Positions 17,156 to 26,524 of a stretch of DNA of 64,000 nt are shown in pieces. The DNA is taken from assembly GCF_030177895.1 (NCBI RefSeq), contig NZ_CP123448.1, positions 434,001-498,000 of the forward strand, given 5' to 3'. A model generated the notes under the pieces. The model was not told where the DNA came from. It made no database searches and saw nothing but the letters and a program-made list of their open reading frames with translations. Within the stretch, counting starts at the first letter, position 1, and the number at the start of each line of letters is the position of its first letter. The stretch comes from Kingella negevensis. GTDB lineage: Bacteria; Pseudomonadota; Gammaproteobacteria; Burkholderiales; Neisseriaceae. The translations under genes and the position numbers were made by a program.

Positions 17156-19165
17156 TTATCTTGCCAAACGTAATTGCAAATTTAATTTAAAATATAATTT
17201 CCCATTTTCTTGATAAATTAAGCCAAAGCGATGACGAGATGATGACGGTGTATCAAAAAACGTATTTTTATAGAAAAATTCTTTTAAAATAGCGTCTTTA
17301 TTGGTGTGATAGAACAACAATTCGCCGTCTTGATTGACCAATAAAACCGAATTAGCGGTTAAATTGCCGTCCCATTCGTGTGTGGGAAAAATTCCTAAAA
17401 TACTGGCTTTAATAAAATCACGCAAACGGCAATGAATTTGCTGTTTTTGTTCGTAATTTTCTATTTTTTGTTCAGGAAAATCAGCTAATTTATTGCTGAT
17501 TTCTTTGCGGAAAAATGCCAATAATGCGTCCGCCAAAATTTCAGGCATTCGGCTATCCACTTTCCGCAACGTGCTTTCATAAACCGTATTTTCACATTGA
17601 ATAAACGACAATTTTCCACCCAAATCCATAATTTTTTGCAAACGGTCTTTGATTTTCGCTCGGCTGTCAATCTGGTTTACTGTTTGCATATCATCAATAC
17701 TTACCCCTTGAATTTGATAAATAAAATTGGTTGCTTGTGATGCGTTAATCAAAGTCGGAGCATTACCCAAAAACGATTTAATACTTGCATTTTGTTGGGC
17801 GAAAATTTGTCCATTTTCATCAAAAGTCAAAGTTAAATCGCCTTTTTCTAGTGAAGTGCCTTTGGTTTTTTCTAATCCCAATAATGCCGTCTTTTGTTCC
17901 AATAATTGACTGCTAAACGTGCTTTTGCTGTGTTTAATATCGTCTAAAATTTGATTTAATTCAGCCTGTGTAATCAAATCCGATAAAACGTAAGTGATTG
18001 TTTTGTCTTTTGATGTAATGACAATTTGACTTTTATTTAAATCAATATCTGATTGATTGGTATGTAATTTTAAAACTTGAATGCTATCAGCGGTTATTTG
18101 TGCATTTAAATCGCCATATGCAATTTTTTGCTTAAAAATCACTTTGCATAAAGCGTAAATTTCACTTAATTCGCCTTTGTTGCGTTTAATTGCCATATCG
18201 TTTTCCTGATTAAAAAGTGATTGATTTTGATATAAATAATTCACGACCGAACGAGCCACTTGTCGCACGACTTCTACGCAAACGCTGTTACCAAGTTGTT
18301 TCATTGCCTGGGTTTTGGAAACGGGGAAATGATAGCTTTCAGGAAATGCCATCATTTTTTTGCTTTCATCAATGCCAATGCGTTTGATTTCGCCATCTAC
18401 ACGATAAAATTCCCAATTTCGTCTATCGTCAATCGTTGAGCCTTTACCGCCAACACGCAAAGTAAAACCGATTTCTTTTTCACAATTTCCGCCCCAAATA
18501 TCCGACATCGTGTAAGTTAAAGGCAATTTGGGTGGAAAATGAAACGCTGGCAAAGACGGTGCATTTCTAAACCCAACAATAAAAATGCGTGGGCGATGTT
18601 GCGGAATATTGTAATCAGACGCTTTTAAAACTTGATAATAAATTAAATAACCTGCGTTTTTTAGCAATTCTTGAATAATCGTAAAAGTCCTGCCGTTGTC
18701 GTGATTAACTAAACCACGCACGTTTTCCAAAATAAATGCTTTTGGTTTTTTGGCTTCCAAAATATCCAAAATACAGAAAAACAAATTGCCACGCTCGGAA
18801 TCTTCGCCGTCGGTAAAACCCTTTTTTAAGCCAGCCTGCGAAAATGGCTGACACGGAAAACCTGCACATAAAATATCGTGGTCAGGGATTTGTTCGGGAG
18901 CAATTTTGCGAATATCTGTATTTAATTCAAAATGTTCTGTATTAAAATTGTGTTGATAAGTTCGGCGAGCGTGTTCATCTTTTTCAGACGCAAAAACACA
19001 TTCCGCCCCCACAGAATTTAATGCCAAATGAAAACCGCCAATGCCAGCAAACAGGTCAATAAAACGCAATGGTTTAGCCAAATTTGGCGGATTTTGTAGA
19101 TTTAAATTTTCTTCATTTAAAAATAAATTTAGTTGTTGATTTGATTGGTTAAAGATTTTTTTCAC
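17156..19165 (-). CDS. Fused C5-cytosine methyltransferase and HpaII-like endonuclease
   Basis: A 669-residue single chain. Residues 1-323 form a C5-cytosine methyltransferase: motif I DLFAGIGGFH, catalytic motif IV GFPCQPFSQAG (Cys105), motif VI ENVRGL, motif VIII PQHRPRIFIVGF, motif X KQLGNSVCVEVV. Residues 324-669 begin MAIKRNKGELSEIYALCKVIF and resemble the HpaII restriction endonuclease family in opening and in length (346 residues). HpaII cuts CCGG, so that specificity is inferred. Codon 324 is an ATG (18194-18196) preceded by AGGAAAACGAT, a good ribosome site, so the nuclease may also be made alone. The gene is AT-rich, lacks uptake sequences and interrupts the fet locus, all signs of transfer. 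Confidence 0.85.
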   Translation of the reverse strand: MKKIFNQSNQQLNLFLNEENLNLQNPPNLAKPLRFIDLFAGIGGFHLALNSVGAECVFASEKDEHARRTYQHNFNTEHFELNTDIRKIAPEQIPDHDILCAGFPCQPFSQAGLKKGFTDGEDSERGNLFFCILDILEAKKPKAFILENVRGLVNHDNGRTFTIIQELLKNAGYLIYYQVLKASDYNIPQHRPRIFIVGFRNAPSLPAFHFPPKLPLTYTMSDIWGGNCEKEIGFTLRVGGKGSTIDDRRNWEFYRVDGEIKRIGIDESKKMMAFPESYHFPVSKTQAMKQLGNSVCVEVVRQVARSVVNYLYQNQSLFNQENDMAIKRNKGELSEIYALCKVIFKQKIAYGDLNAQITADSIQVLKLHTNQSDIDLNKSQIVITSKDKTITYVLSDLITQAELNQILDDIKHSKSTFSSQLLEQKTALLGLEKTKGTSLEKGDLTLTFDENGQIFAQQNASIKSFLGNAPTLINASQATNFIYQIQGVSIDDMQTVNQIDSRAKIKDRLQKIMDLGGKLSFIQCENTVYESTLRKVDSRMPEILADALLAFFRKEISNKLADFPEQKIENYEQKQQIHCRLRDFIKASILGIFPTHEWDGNLTANSVLLVNQDGELLFYHTNKDAILKEFFYKNTFFDTPSSSRHRFGLIYQENGKLYFKLNLQLRLAR
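18194..18207 (-). promoter_or_regulatory. Internal start and ribosome site for free endonuclease
   Basis: On the minus strand AGGAAA stands 5 bases before an in-frame ATG exactly where the methyltransferase ends and the endonuclease domain begins. Confidence 0.55.
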
Positions 19166-19235
19166 GGTACATTCTAGCCATTATAAATTGGATTGATCAT
19201 AACATTGAAGCCAATGATTTTCAGGCAGCTTGCAA

Positions 19236-19592
19236 TTATTTTTGTTTTTTGCGTTGCTGTTCCGCTTGAAGTTGTAATTGTGCTGTCAAAACTGCTGCAA
19301 ACGTCATCGCACACATTACAGGGGCAAAAAACCAATACACCCAGCCTATTGGGTTAAAATACCAAAACACGGCACAGGCAGAAATCAACATTATTGTAAA
19401 GATAACGGTAAATTGGCGTTTAGCAGTCCAATGCGATGGCAAGTAATATAAATTAAAAAAAATAGTCATGAAGATAATTGCCGCATATTCACGCAATACA
19501 GGGGTACGATTATTGCGTAACCATTCATTTAACAAACCGATTGCAATACCAAAAGCAGTAATGCCAACGTGTCGGATAATGATTTTAAACAT
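19236..19592 (-). CDS. Small membrane protein between fetC and the methyltransferase
   Basis: A 118-residue protein with about four hydrophobic stretches (roughly residues 4-19, 31-49, 54-72 and 76-96) and a Gln/Lys-rich cytosolic tail (LQLQAEQQRKKQK). The start MFKIII has AAAGGA upstream and begins 5 bases after the fetC stop. I do not recognise it, and no link to restriction or iron uptake is evident beyond position. Confidence 0.7.
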   Translation of the reverse strand: MFKIIIRHVGITAFGIAIGLLNEWLRNNRTPVLREYAAIIFMTIFFNLYYLPSHWTAKRQFTVIFTIMLISACAVFWYFNPIGWVYWFFAPVMCAMTFAAVLTAQLQLQAEQQRKKQK

Positions 19593-19596
19593 ACCA

Positions 19597-20562
19597 TTAT
19601 TTCCTTTCAGGCTGCCTGAAAAGCAGCCCCAAAAACAACACCGTCCCCAACACCCCAAACACCGTCGCCACAGGAATTTCAAACGGAAACACAATCACAC
19701 GCCCCACGATATCACACAGCAACACCAACACCGCCCCCAACAACGCCACCGCAGGCAAACTTGCACGCAGCTTATCGCCCAACAAACGGCTCACAATATT
19801 CGGCACAACCAGCCCAATAAACGGAATATTTCCTACCGTAACCACCACCAACGACGTAATCAACGCCACAATCACCAGCCCAGCCCACAAAATCACATTG
19901 CGGTTAATCCCCAAATTCACCGCCACCGACTCGCCCAAACCCACAATCGTCAGTTGGTCAGCAATCAAATACGCCACCACCGCCAACGCCCCCGTCAGCC
20001 ACAGCAATTCATATCGCCCCAACAACACGCCCGAAAAATCGCCACTCTGCCACACGCTAATCAGTTGCAACATATCCGTTTCATAGGCGATAAACGTGTA
20101 AACCGATTCAATCACGCCACCAAAAATAATTCCCACCAACGGCACAAGCAGTTGCGCGGTCGGCGGTAATTTGCGAATCATCGCCATAAACAACAACATA
20201 CCCAACAACGCTGCCACCGCCGCCACCGACATTTTCGTCAATAAAGCCGCGCTCGGCAGCAGCAACGACATCAGCAACAGCCCCAAAATCGCGCTCTGAC
20301 TCGCTCCCACCATAGACGGCTCAACAAAGCGATTTTTCAGCAAAATCTGCATAATCATGCCCGCCACGCCCATAGACGCACCCGTCAGCAAAATCGCAAA
20401 CGTACGCGGTAAACGGCTGATTAACATCACTTGCGTGGAATCGTTCAGGCTGCCTGAAAACACATTTGCCCAAGAAAAATTCGCCACGCCAATGGATAAA
20501 CTAGCGAAAAATAAAACAATCGTGAACAAAATGGATAGGGTGTAAAGGGATTTTGTGGACAT
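19597..20562 (-). CDS. fetC: Ferric-siderophore ABC permease (first subunit)
   Basis: A 321-residue FecCD-type permease. Family landmarks are RLPRTFAILLTGASMGVAGMIMQ, NRFVEPSMVGASQSAILG, and the coupling-loop and exit text VGNIPFIGLVVPNIVSRLLG. About nine membrane spans. It lies downstream of the binding protein and upstream of the inserted genes. Uptake-sequence cores are present at its start and end, unlike in the insert. Confidence 0.86.
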   Translation of the reverse strand: MSTKSLYTLSILFTIVLFFASLSIGVANFSWANVFSGSLNDSTQVMLISRLPRTFAILLTGASMGVAGMIMQILLKNRFVEPSMVGASQSAILGLLLMSLLLPSAALLTKMSVAAVAALLGMLLFMAMIRKLPPTAQLLVPLVGIIFGGVIESVYTFIAYETDMLQLISVWQSGDFSGVLLGRYELLWLTGALAVVAYLIADQLTIVGLGESVAVNLGINRNVILWAGLVIVALITSLVVVTVGNIPFIGLVVPNIVSRLLGDKLRASLPAVALLGAVLVLLCDIVGRVIVFPFEIPVATVFGVLGTVLFLGLLFRQPERK

Positions 20563-20580
20563 AGGGTATTCCGTGAAATA

Positions 20581-20641
20581 GTAGGCTGGGTCGCAAACCC
20601 AGCAATTTATGAATATTTTGCTGGGTTTTAACCCAGCCTAC
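20581..20641. repeat. GTAGG-type palindrome between fetB and fetC
   Basis: A compound inverted repeat: the outer arms GTAGGCTGGGT and ACCCAGCCTAC enclose a second pair AACCCAGCA / TGCTGGGTT. It could attenuate transcription inside the operon. Confidence 0.7.
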
Positions 20642-20770
20642 ATTTTGTCGTGTACTTGCAGGCTGCCTGAAATATTGATTCCATTTGAAGAATGGTGCGC
20701 ATGGCACACCCTACGCAATGCTTTCAGGCAGCCTGAAACCTATCAGGCTGCCTGAAAATTTATCGCAAAA

Positions 20771-21784
20771 CTACTTAGCCGCCTTAAACGCATCAGCCGC
20801 CTGTTTCGCCGCAATTTGCAACTGACGCGCACCGCCAGCCGCCAAATAGGTACCGCTATCCAAATACACCACTTGACCTTTTTTCCAAGCAGTCGTTTCG
20901 GCAATTAACGGATTATTCAACACATCTTTCGCCGCTTGACCTTCTTCGCCAATCGCCGCGCCACGGTCTAACACAAACAACCAATCAGGATTTTTCTCTT
21001 TCACATACTCAAACGACACAGGCATACCATGCGAACCTTCTTTCATGTCCGCGTCAACCGCAGGAATGCCAATATCTTGGTGCAACCAACCGCCCAAGCG
21101 AGAATTCGGACTTTGTGCAGACAATTTACCGGCGTTTACAATCAACACCAAACCTTTGCCTTTGCCTTGCGCTGCCGCTTTTGCGTCTGCAAATGCTGCG
21201 TCAATTTCCGCTTTCAATTTATCCGCTTCCGCTTGTTTATCGAAAATTTGCGCGAAAGCATCAATACGTTCTTTGCTGCTTGCCAACAGATTTTTTGTAT
21301 CTGCTGTCATTTCAATCGTAGGCGCGATTTTATTCAGCTCATGAATCGCCTTATTCGCGCGGCTGCCTGTAATAATCAACTGCGGCTGAAACGCGTTCAA
21401 TGCTTCATAATTCGGCTCGAACAACGTGCCAACGTGCGCCGCTTTTTCCACCACAGGTTTCAAATATTCAATGTTTGATTTGTCGATTGTTGCGCCTACG
21501 TTCACGCCCAACGCAGTCAAAGTATCCAACATACCGTAATCATAAACCGCGACATTGGTTGGATTTTTCGGCACAGGGAAATCGCCACGTGTGGTTTTCA
21601 CGGTAATCACTTCGCCTTTGATGTCGGTGTGAGGTTCAAGCGGTTTGTCGGCTGGTTTGCCACCTTGTTGTGGCGCAGATGCCGATGCCGCAGGTGCGCT
21701 GCTGGCTGTATTTTGAGTTTGCTGACCACCGCACGCGCTCAACGCTGCTGCAACCAATAATGCAAGAATAGTTTTATGTGTCAT
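20771..21784 (-). CDS. fetB: Ferric-siderophore binding lipoprotein
   Basis: A 337-residue periplasmic binding lipoprotein. Signal and lipobox are MTHKTILALLVAAALSAC (lipidated Cys18), followed by an Ala/Ser/Pro linker. The class III binding fold shows in NVAVYDYGMLDTLTALGVNVG, EPNYEALNAFQPQLIITGSRAN and the C-terminal KKGQVVYLDSGTYLAAGGARQL. Between receptor and permease genes it matches FetB, which captures the ferric chelate entering through FetA. Confidence 0.88.
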   Translation of the reverse strand: MTHKTILALLVAAALSACGGQQTQNTASSAPAASASAPQQGGKPADKPLEPHTDIKGEVITVKTTRGDFPVPKNPTNVAVYDYGMLDTLTALGVNVGATIDKSNIEYLKPVVEKAAHVGTLFEPNYEALNAFQPQLIITGSRANKAIHELNKIAPTIEMTADTKNLLASSKERIDAFAQIFDKQAEADKLKAEIDAAFADAKAAAQGKGKGLVLIVNAGKLSAQSPNSRLGGWLHQDIGIPAVDADMKEGSHGMPVSFEYVKEKNPDWLFVLDRGAAIGEEGQAAKDVLNNPLIAETTAWKKGQVVYLDSGTYLAAGGARQLQIAAKQAADAFKAAK

Positions 21785-21850
21785 GTTGATTTTGAATCCT
21801 ATAAAAAAATCAAAAAATAGATGAATAAGCTGTATTCATTACGTTGGAAA

Positions 21851-21891
21851 GTGCAGGCTGCTTTTTATAACAACAAAAAGCAGCCTGCAAC
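21851..21891 (-). terminator. Hairpin between fetA and fetB with a variant uptake sequence
   Basis: GTGCAGGCTGCTTTTT faces AAAAAGCAGCCTGCAAC. The right arm contains AAGCAGCCTGCA, the uptake-sequence dialect reported for a different Kingella group, rather than the local GCAGCCTGAA. Confidence 0.65.
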
Positions 21892-21895
21892 TTTT

Positions 21896-23935
21896 TTAGA
21901 ATGTGTAGTTTACACCGACACGGAATTCACGACCAGCGCCAGGTAATGTGCTTATGTCGCGTTGTGAGTGTGGTTTGTAATTTTTGTTACCAATATTATT
22001 GACTGCAAAATTCACATTCATTTTGTCATTGTTGAATGGTTTCCAGTTTGCCGTAATATCGGTTACACCGTAGCCAGCTTTACCAGTCGTTGCCGGTTTT
22101 ACTGTATTGTTTACCAAGAAGTAATTGTCTGATGCTTTTACTTTTTCAACTTGGCGGTGTTGAATACCGATTTCTACATTTGGATTAGCAAAACGGTATG
22201 ATAAACCTGCTGTCCAAGTGCGACCGATTACAGAGGCATATTCAGGCTTGCCGGCTAAATTTTCGCCATAAAATTTAGGTTTGCTATGTGCCACACCTAA
22301 ACGTGCTGTTAAATTATTCCAACGATAATAGCCTGATAATTCATAACCTTTGTTTTTAACTTTACCTGCATTGATGATTTCTTGGTCTTTATCGCTATGA
22401 TTATTACGGGCAGTGGTTGTACCCAAAGCATCTTTAATGTTTTGCCAGAAGTATGCGCCTTCAAAACCATAATTTTGCGCACGATACGCAAAACCAATTT
22501 CCGTATTTTGAGCGCGTTCCGCTTTGGTATTATTTGCAATCGTTATCGTACCACGCGTACCGTGTGACAACAACGCATCGTGCATGCGTGGGCTGCGTGT
22601 TGCGTAATTGTGCAAGACATTGAAACTCAATTCGGGCGTAACTTGATAAATCGCGCTGATACTTGGGTTGATTGCACCATCATTGCGTTTTTTACCGCTC
22701 ATGTCTTTAAAGCTAAAATGGTCGTAACGCAAACCAGTGGTCAAAGTCAATTTATCTGTTACATCGGTAATTGCTTCGGCATACACACCCACATCTTGTT
22801 TTTGTTGGTTAACCACGCCAGCTTTAAAGATTTGATTAGGTTTGATTTTTTGATTGCGATAATTCAAACCATATTTCAACAATACTTTGTCAGTAATTTG
22901 CGAGTCAAAATTCACATTTGCACCAATAGTTTCTGCTTTGGTTTTGGTTGAGCCAACATTGAGATTACCGCCAGCATAATTATTACCAGAGTCATTTGCT
23001 GACCAGCGACCATGTTCCAAACGATAAATATTAGCAGTGGCAGATTGTGCAAAGCCTAAATCTTTTGCAGTCCATTCAAAATTGGTTAAATCCACGCTCA
23101 TTTTGCGTTCAGCAGGAGCCTGACGAGCCAAAGTCAAACCACTTGGGAAGAATGTAAATTCTTCACGAACCAAACGAGTACCTTTGTGTTGCTCGTGCAT
23201 GTGGCTTAATACAAAACGATGATTGTCAACAGTTGCGCCAATTTTCGCTAAATAACTGCCTTTATCCAATGCGCTGTATGGTACTTTATTTGAGCCATTA
23301 AGCGGACTTACATAACCTTTACCGCCTTTGTAGGCATTTTCTTTCATAATATTGCCAGCCAACAAATAATCAAACATACCGCTTTGACCAAACACTGCCA
23401 AGCCGTAGTTATGACCATCATTGCTGCTGTAACCTGCGTTAATTTTCGCGCCAAAATTTGGATTGCTGCTGTTTTTCAATAAATCGGCTGCATCTAACGT
23501 TTTCGCTACAATAGCACCATTGGTTTGACCAATACCAGCAGATGCACTACCTGCACCTTTTTGTACTGCCACAATTTTTACCAACGCAGGGTCAAGCATA
23601 TGGCGACCTTGGTGGTAGTGAATTTGGCTATCGCTATACGCATTGTTTACTTTTACATCAACCGAGTTTTGACCCATGCCACGAATATATAAATATTGCG
23701 AAGTGCCAGCACCTGCACCCATGCTTACAGACGCTTCATTTTTCAACACATCGCGCAATTGCGTGTCGGTGGTTTCGTTCATATTTTTCACGGTAATGCG
23801 GCGCGTAGAAGGCTCACCTTTTACTCGAATAGTTTGCAATTCTTGTGCAGGCTGCGCGGTTTCATCGGCAGCGTATGCCATACCGCCAAATAATGCCAAA
23901 GAAATTAAAGATAATTTAAAAATAGGCTGTTGCAT
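21896..23935 (-). CDS. fetA: TonB-dependent ferric-enterobactin-type receptor
   Basis: A 679-residue outer-membrane receptor. A 22-residue signal peptide ends at GGMAYA. A TonB-box-like QTIRVKG follows, then the plug (YLYIRGMGQNSVDVKVNNAYSD, QKGAGSASAGIGQTNGAIVAKT) and a 22-strand-type barrel ending in REFRVGVNYTF with a terminal aromatic. Long stretches match neisserial FetA/FrpB (VPYSALDKGSYLAKIG, NYATRSPRMHDALLSHGTRG, AYFWQNIKDALG). It imports ferric enterobactin-like chelates using TonB energy and heads the locus. A Fur-like box lies upstream; the poly-C tract known in the meningococcal fetA promoter is not present. Confidence 0.92.
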   Translation of the reverse strand: MQQPIFKLSLISLALFGGMAYAADETAQPAQELQTIRVKGEPSTRRITVKNMNETTDTQLRDVLKNEASVSMGAGAGTSQYLYIRGMGQNSVDVKVNNAYSDSQIHYHQGRHMLDPALVKIVAVQKGAGSASAGIGQTNGAIVAKTLDAADLLKNSSNPNFGAKINAGYSSNDGHNYGLAVFGQSGMFDYLLAGNIMKENAYKGGKGYVSPLNGSNKVPYSALDKGSYLAKIGATVDNHRFVLSHMHEQHKGTRLVREEFTFFPSGLTLARQAPAERKMSVDLTNFEWTAKDLGFAQSATANIYRLEHGRWSANDSGNNYAGGNLNVGSTKTKAETIGANVNFDSQITDKVLLKYGLNYRNQKIKPNQIFKAGVVNQQKQDVGVYAEAITDVTDKLTLTTGLRYDHFSFKDMSGKKRNDGAINPSISAIYQVTPELSFNVLHNYATRSPRMHDALLSHGTRGTITIANNTKAERAQNTEIGFAYRAQNYGFEGAYFWQNIKDALGTTTARNNHSDKDQEIINAGKVKNKGYELSGYYRWNNLTARLGVAHSKPKFYGENLAGKPEYASVIGRTWTAGLSYRFANPNVEIGIQHRQVEKVKASDNYFLVNNTVKPATTGKAGYGVTDITANWKPFNNDKMNVNFAVNNIGNKNYKPHSQRDISTLPGAGREFRVGVNYTF

Positions 23936-23964
23936 CGTTTTCCAATCTAAAAAAGTAAATAAAA

Positions 23965-23985
23965 ATAGTGATAAGAATTATCGTT
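23965..23985 (-). promoter_or_regulatory. Fur-box-like palindrome upstream of fetA
   Basis: GATAA-GAA-TTATC is a clean palindrome resembling the Fur consensus GATAATGATAATCATTATC. It lies 30-50 bases before fetA, where iron-loaded Fur would repress the locus. Confidence 0.65.
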
Positions 23986-24093
23986 TCGAATATTAAATTA
24001 TTTTAACAATATTTGTCTAGACTTAAATACAAGTTATTTTCAATTAATTTGATTTAACGATTTCTTTTTTTGTGATACACAACATAGCTTGTC

Positions 24094-24282
24094 AGCAAAA
24101 GGGCGTATAAAGAAGCCAATCCTGCTAAATTGCAAAATGTGGAATTGGTTCACGCGAAACACGAAAACCAAGTGCAGGCTGCTTTGGCGCAAGCCCAAGC
24201 TTTGTTGTATGGCGTGAATTTGTGCAAGGATTTGGGCAACACAGGTTCTAATATTTGCACGCCGAGTTTGAATGTTTGTTGA
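24094..24282 (+). pseudogene. pepA (leucyl aminopeptidase) fragment
   Basis: The plus-strand frame reads YKEANPAKLQNVELVHAKH, then a short segment, then ALLYGVNLCKDLGNTGSNIC and TPSLNVC before a stop. This matches the middle of leucyl aminopeptidase (the region before the catalytic domain, with its conserved DLGN...N.CTP). There is no start, and the catalytic metal-binding domain is missing. It contains AAGCAGCCTGCA on the minus strand, a non-local uptake-sequence dialect. Around it, 23986-24388 holds no other gene. Confidence 0.75.
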
Positions 24283-24385
24283 GCCATATTTGTTTTCATA
24301 TATCACCTTTGCGTTATTTAACAAAACTGAGTTTAACAGAATTTCACACAAAGACGGTTCTGTTTTTTCTGAAAATTTTTTACAA

Positions 24386-24418
24386 AACGCAGCCTGAAAA
24401 CGGCTTTTCAGGCTGCGG
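24386..24418. repeat. Uptake-sequence inverted pair
   Basis: CGCAGCCTGAAAA faces TTTTCAGGCTGCG, with no adjacent gene end; it may be left over from a former gene border. Confidence 0.6.
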
Positions 24419-24429
24419 AAGAGGGCGCG

Positions 24430-24540
24430 ACATAGTGGATTAAATTCAAATCAAGACAAGGCAACAACGCCTGCCATGTACATTGAGTACATAAAGGCGT
24501 TGGCAACGCAGTATTGGTTTGAATTTAATTCACTATATTC
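24430..24540. mobile_element. Correia-like repeat element (short form)
   Basis: Ends ATAGTGGATTAAATTCAAA and TTTGAATTTAATTCACTAT are inverted repeats with the sequence known from neisserial Correia elements. The inside (AATCAAGACAAGGCAACAACGCC ... GGCGTTGGCAACGCAGTATTGG, split here) also follows the Correia pattern. About 105 bp, no coding capacity. Confidence 0.8.
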
Positions 24541-24658
24541 AGGCAGCATTTTGTTTTTCTGATAAAATATCTCGCTTCAAAACCCATTCAGGCAGCCTGA
24601 AAGCACATTTTCAGGCTGCCATTCAAAATTTTTAAACTCTTTAAACTAAGTAAACACA

Positions 24659-26452
24659 ATGAAAAATATTCGTAACTTTTCCATCATCGCCCACATTGAC
24701 CATGGCAAATCCACATTAGCAGACCGCTTTATCCAATACTGCGGCGGTTTGGATTTGCGTGAAATGAGTACGCAAGTGCTTGATTCTATGGATATTGAAA
24801 AAGAACGTGGCATCACGATTAAAGCGCAAACGGCTGCCTTAAATTACAAAGCCAAAAACGGCGAAATCTACCAATTAAACTTAATTGACACACCCGGACA
24901 CGTGGACTTTTCCTATGAAGTGTCGCGCTCGCTGTCGGCGTGTGAAGGCGCGTTGTTGGTGGTGGACGCATCGCAAGGCGTGGAAGCGCAAACGGTGGCG
25001 AACTGCTACACGGCGATTGATTTGGGCGTGGAAGTTGTGCCAGTGCTGAATAAAATTGATTTGCCAGCCGCCGACCCCGACCGTGTGTCGCAAGAAATTG
25101 AAGACATCATCGGTATTGACGCGGTGGGCGCGGTAACATGTTCCGCCAAATCGGGCTTGGGCGTGGAAGACGTGCTGGAGGAAATTGTGGCGAAAATCCC
25201 TGCCCCCGAAGGCAACCCAAACGCGCCATTGCAAGCCGTGATTATTGATTCGTGGTTTGATAATTATGTTGGCGTGGTGATGTTGATTCGCGTGAAAACC
25301 GGCACGATTAAATTGAAAGACAAAGTTCAATTTATGGCGACCAAAGCGGAAACGCAAGTGGAACAACTGGGGGTATTCACACCGAAATCGGTTCAAAAAC
25401 AACAATTAAGTGCTGGCGAAGTGGGTTTTCTGATTACAGGTGTCAAAGAACTTGGCTCGGCAAAAGTGGGCGATACGGTTACGTTGGCAAACAATCCAGC
25501 CGCCGCGCCGTTGGCAGGATTTAAGGAAGTGCAATCGCAAGTTTTCGCTGGTTTGTATCCTGTGGAAAGCCACGACTACGAGAATTTGCGTGATGCCTTG
25601 GAAAAATTGCAACTGAATGACGCTTCGTTGAAATTTGAGCCTGAAGTGTCGCAAGCGTTGGGTTTTGGTTTCCGTTGCGGATTCTTGGGCTTGTTGCATT
25701 TGGAAATCGTGCAAGAGCGTTTGGAACGCGAATTTGACATGGATTTGATTACGACTGCGCCGACTGTGGTCTATGAAGTCGTGTTGAAAAATGGCGAAAA
25801 AATTGAAGTGGAAAATCCGTCCAAATTGCCCGATATTGCCACGATTGATACGATTTTAGAGCCGATTATCACGGCGACGATTCTTGTGCCGCAAGATTAT
25901 GTGGGCAATGTGATGACGTTGTGTAATCAAAAACGCGGCGTTCAACGCAATATGCAGTATTTGGGCCGCCAAGTGATGCTGACTTATGATTTGCCGATGA
26001 ATGAAGTGGTGATGGATTTCTTTGATAAATTGAAATCTACTTCGCGTGGTTATGCGTCGTTAGACTATGAATTTAAAGAGTTTCAGCCGTCTGATTTGGT
26101 GAAATTGGATATTATGGTGAATGGCGATAAAGTGGACGCTTTGAGTTTGATTGTGCATCGTCAAACTTCGGTACAGCGTGGGCGTGAATTGGCAAGCAAA
26201 ATGCGTGAACTGATTCCGCGCCAAATGTTTGATATTGCGGTTCAGGCAGCGATTGGCGGTCAAATCATCGCGCGTGAAAACGTGAAAGCCTTGCGTAAAA
26301 ACGTGTTGGCGAAATGTTATGGCGGTGATATTACGCGTAAGAAAAAATTGTTGGAAAAACAAAAGGCTGGTAAGAAACGCATGAAACAAGTGGGTAATGT
26401 GGAAATTCCGCAAAGCGCGTTTTTGGCGATTTTGGAGATTGGGGATAAGTAG
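24659..26452 (+). CDS. lepA: Elongation factor 4 (back-translocase)
   Basis: A 597-residue translational GTPase that remodels stalled ribosomes. GTPase motifs are [17 protein letters not shown] and NKIDLP. The LepA-specific C-terminal domain with [27 protein letters not shown] and the basic end [18 protein letters not shown] are complete. Length equals the family. No signal peptidase gene follows directly; lepB is 1.2 kb downstream with two small genes between, a loosened version of the common lepA-lepB pair. Confidence 0.97.
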   Translation: MKNIRNFSIIAHIDHGKSTLADRFIQYCGGLDLREMSTQVLDSMDIEKERGITIKAQTAALNYKAKNGEIYQLNLIDTPGHVDFSYEVSRSLSACEGALLVVDASQGVEAQTVANCYTAIDLGVEVVPVLNKIDLPAADPDRVSQEIEDIIGIDAVGAVTCSAKSGLGVEDVLEEIVAKIPAPEGNPNAPLQAVIIDSWFDNYVGVVMLIRVKTGTIKLKDKVQFMATKAETQVEQLGVFTPKSVQKQQLSAGEVGFLITGVKELGSAKVGDTVTLANNPAAAPLAGFKEVQSQVFAGLYPVESHDYENLRDALEKLQLNDASLKFEPEVSQALGFGFRCGFLGLLHLEIVQERLEREFDMDLITTAPTVVYEVVLKNGEKIEVENPSKLPDIATIDTILEPIITATILVPQDYVGNVMTLCNQKRGVQRNMQYLGRQVMLTYDLPMNEVVMDFFDKLKSTSRGYASLDYEFKEFQPSDLVKLDIMVNGDKVDALSLIVHRQTSVQRGRELASKMRELIPRQMFDIAVQAAIGGQIIARENVKALRKNVLAKCYGGDITRKKKLLEKQKAGKKRMKQVGNVEIPQSAFLAILEIGDK

Positions 26453-26486
26453 TCTCTGATTATATTTTCAGGCTGCCTGAAAAACC

Positions 26487-26523
26487 AAAAGCGAGATAAG
26501 TCTAAAAACCTATCTCGCTTTTT
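26487..26523. terminator. Bidirectional terminator between lepA and the lipoprotein gene
   Basis: AAAAGCGAGATA pairs with TATCTCGCTTTTT. An uptake-sequence palindrome sits just before it. Confidence 0.75.
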
Positions 26524-26524
26524 A

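Noticed and set aside
23936..24060. Phase-variable homopolymer tract in the fetA promoter, as in meningococcus.
   Set aside because: No run of C or G was found; only AT-rich sequence with the Fur-like box.
24430..24540. Full insertion sequence.
   Set aside because: Too short and no transposase; the Correia-like interpretation fits better.
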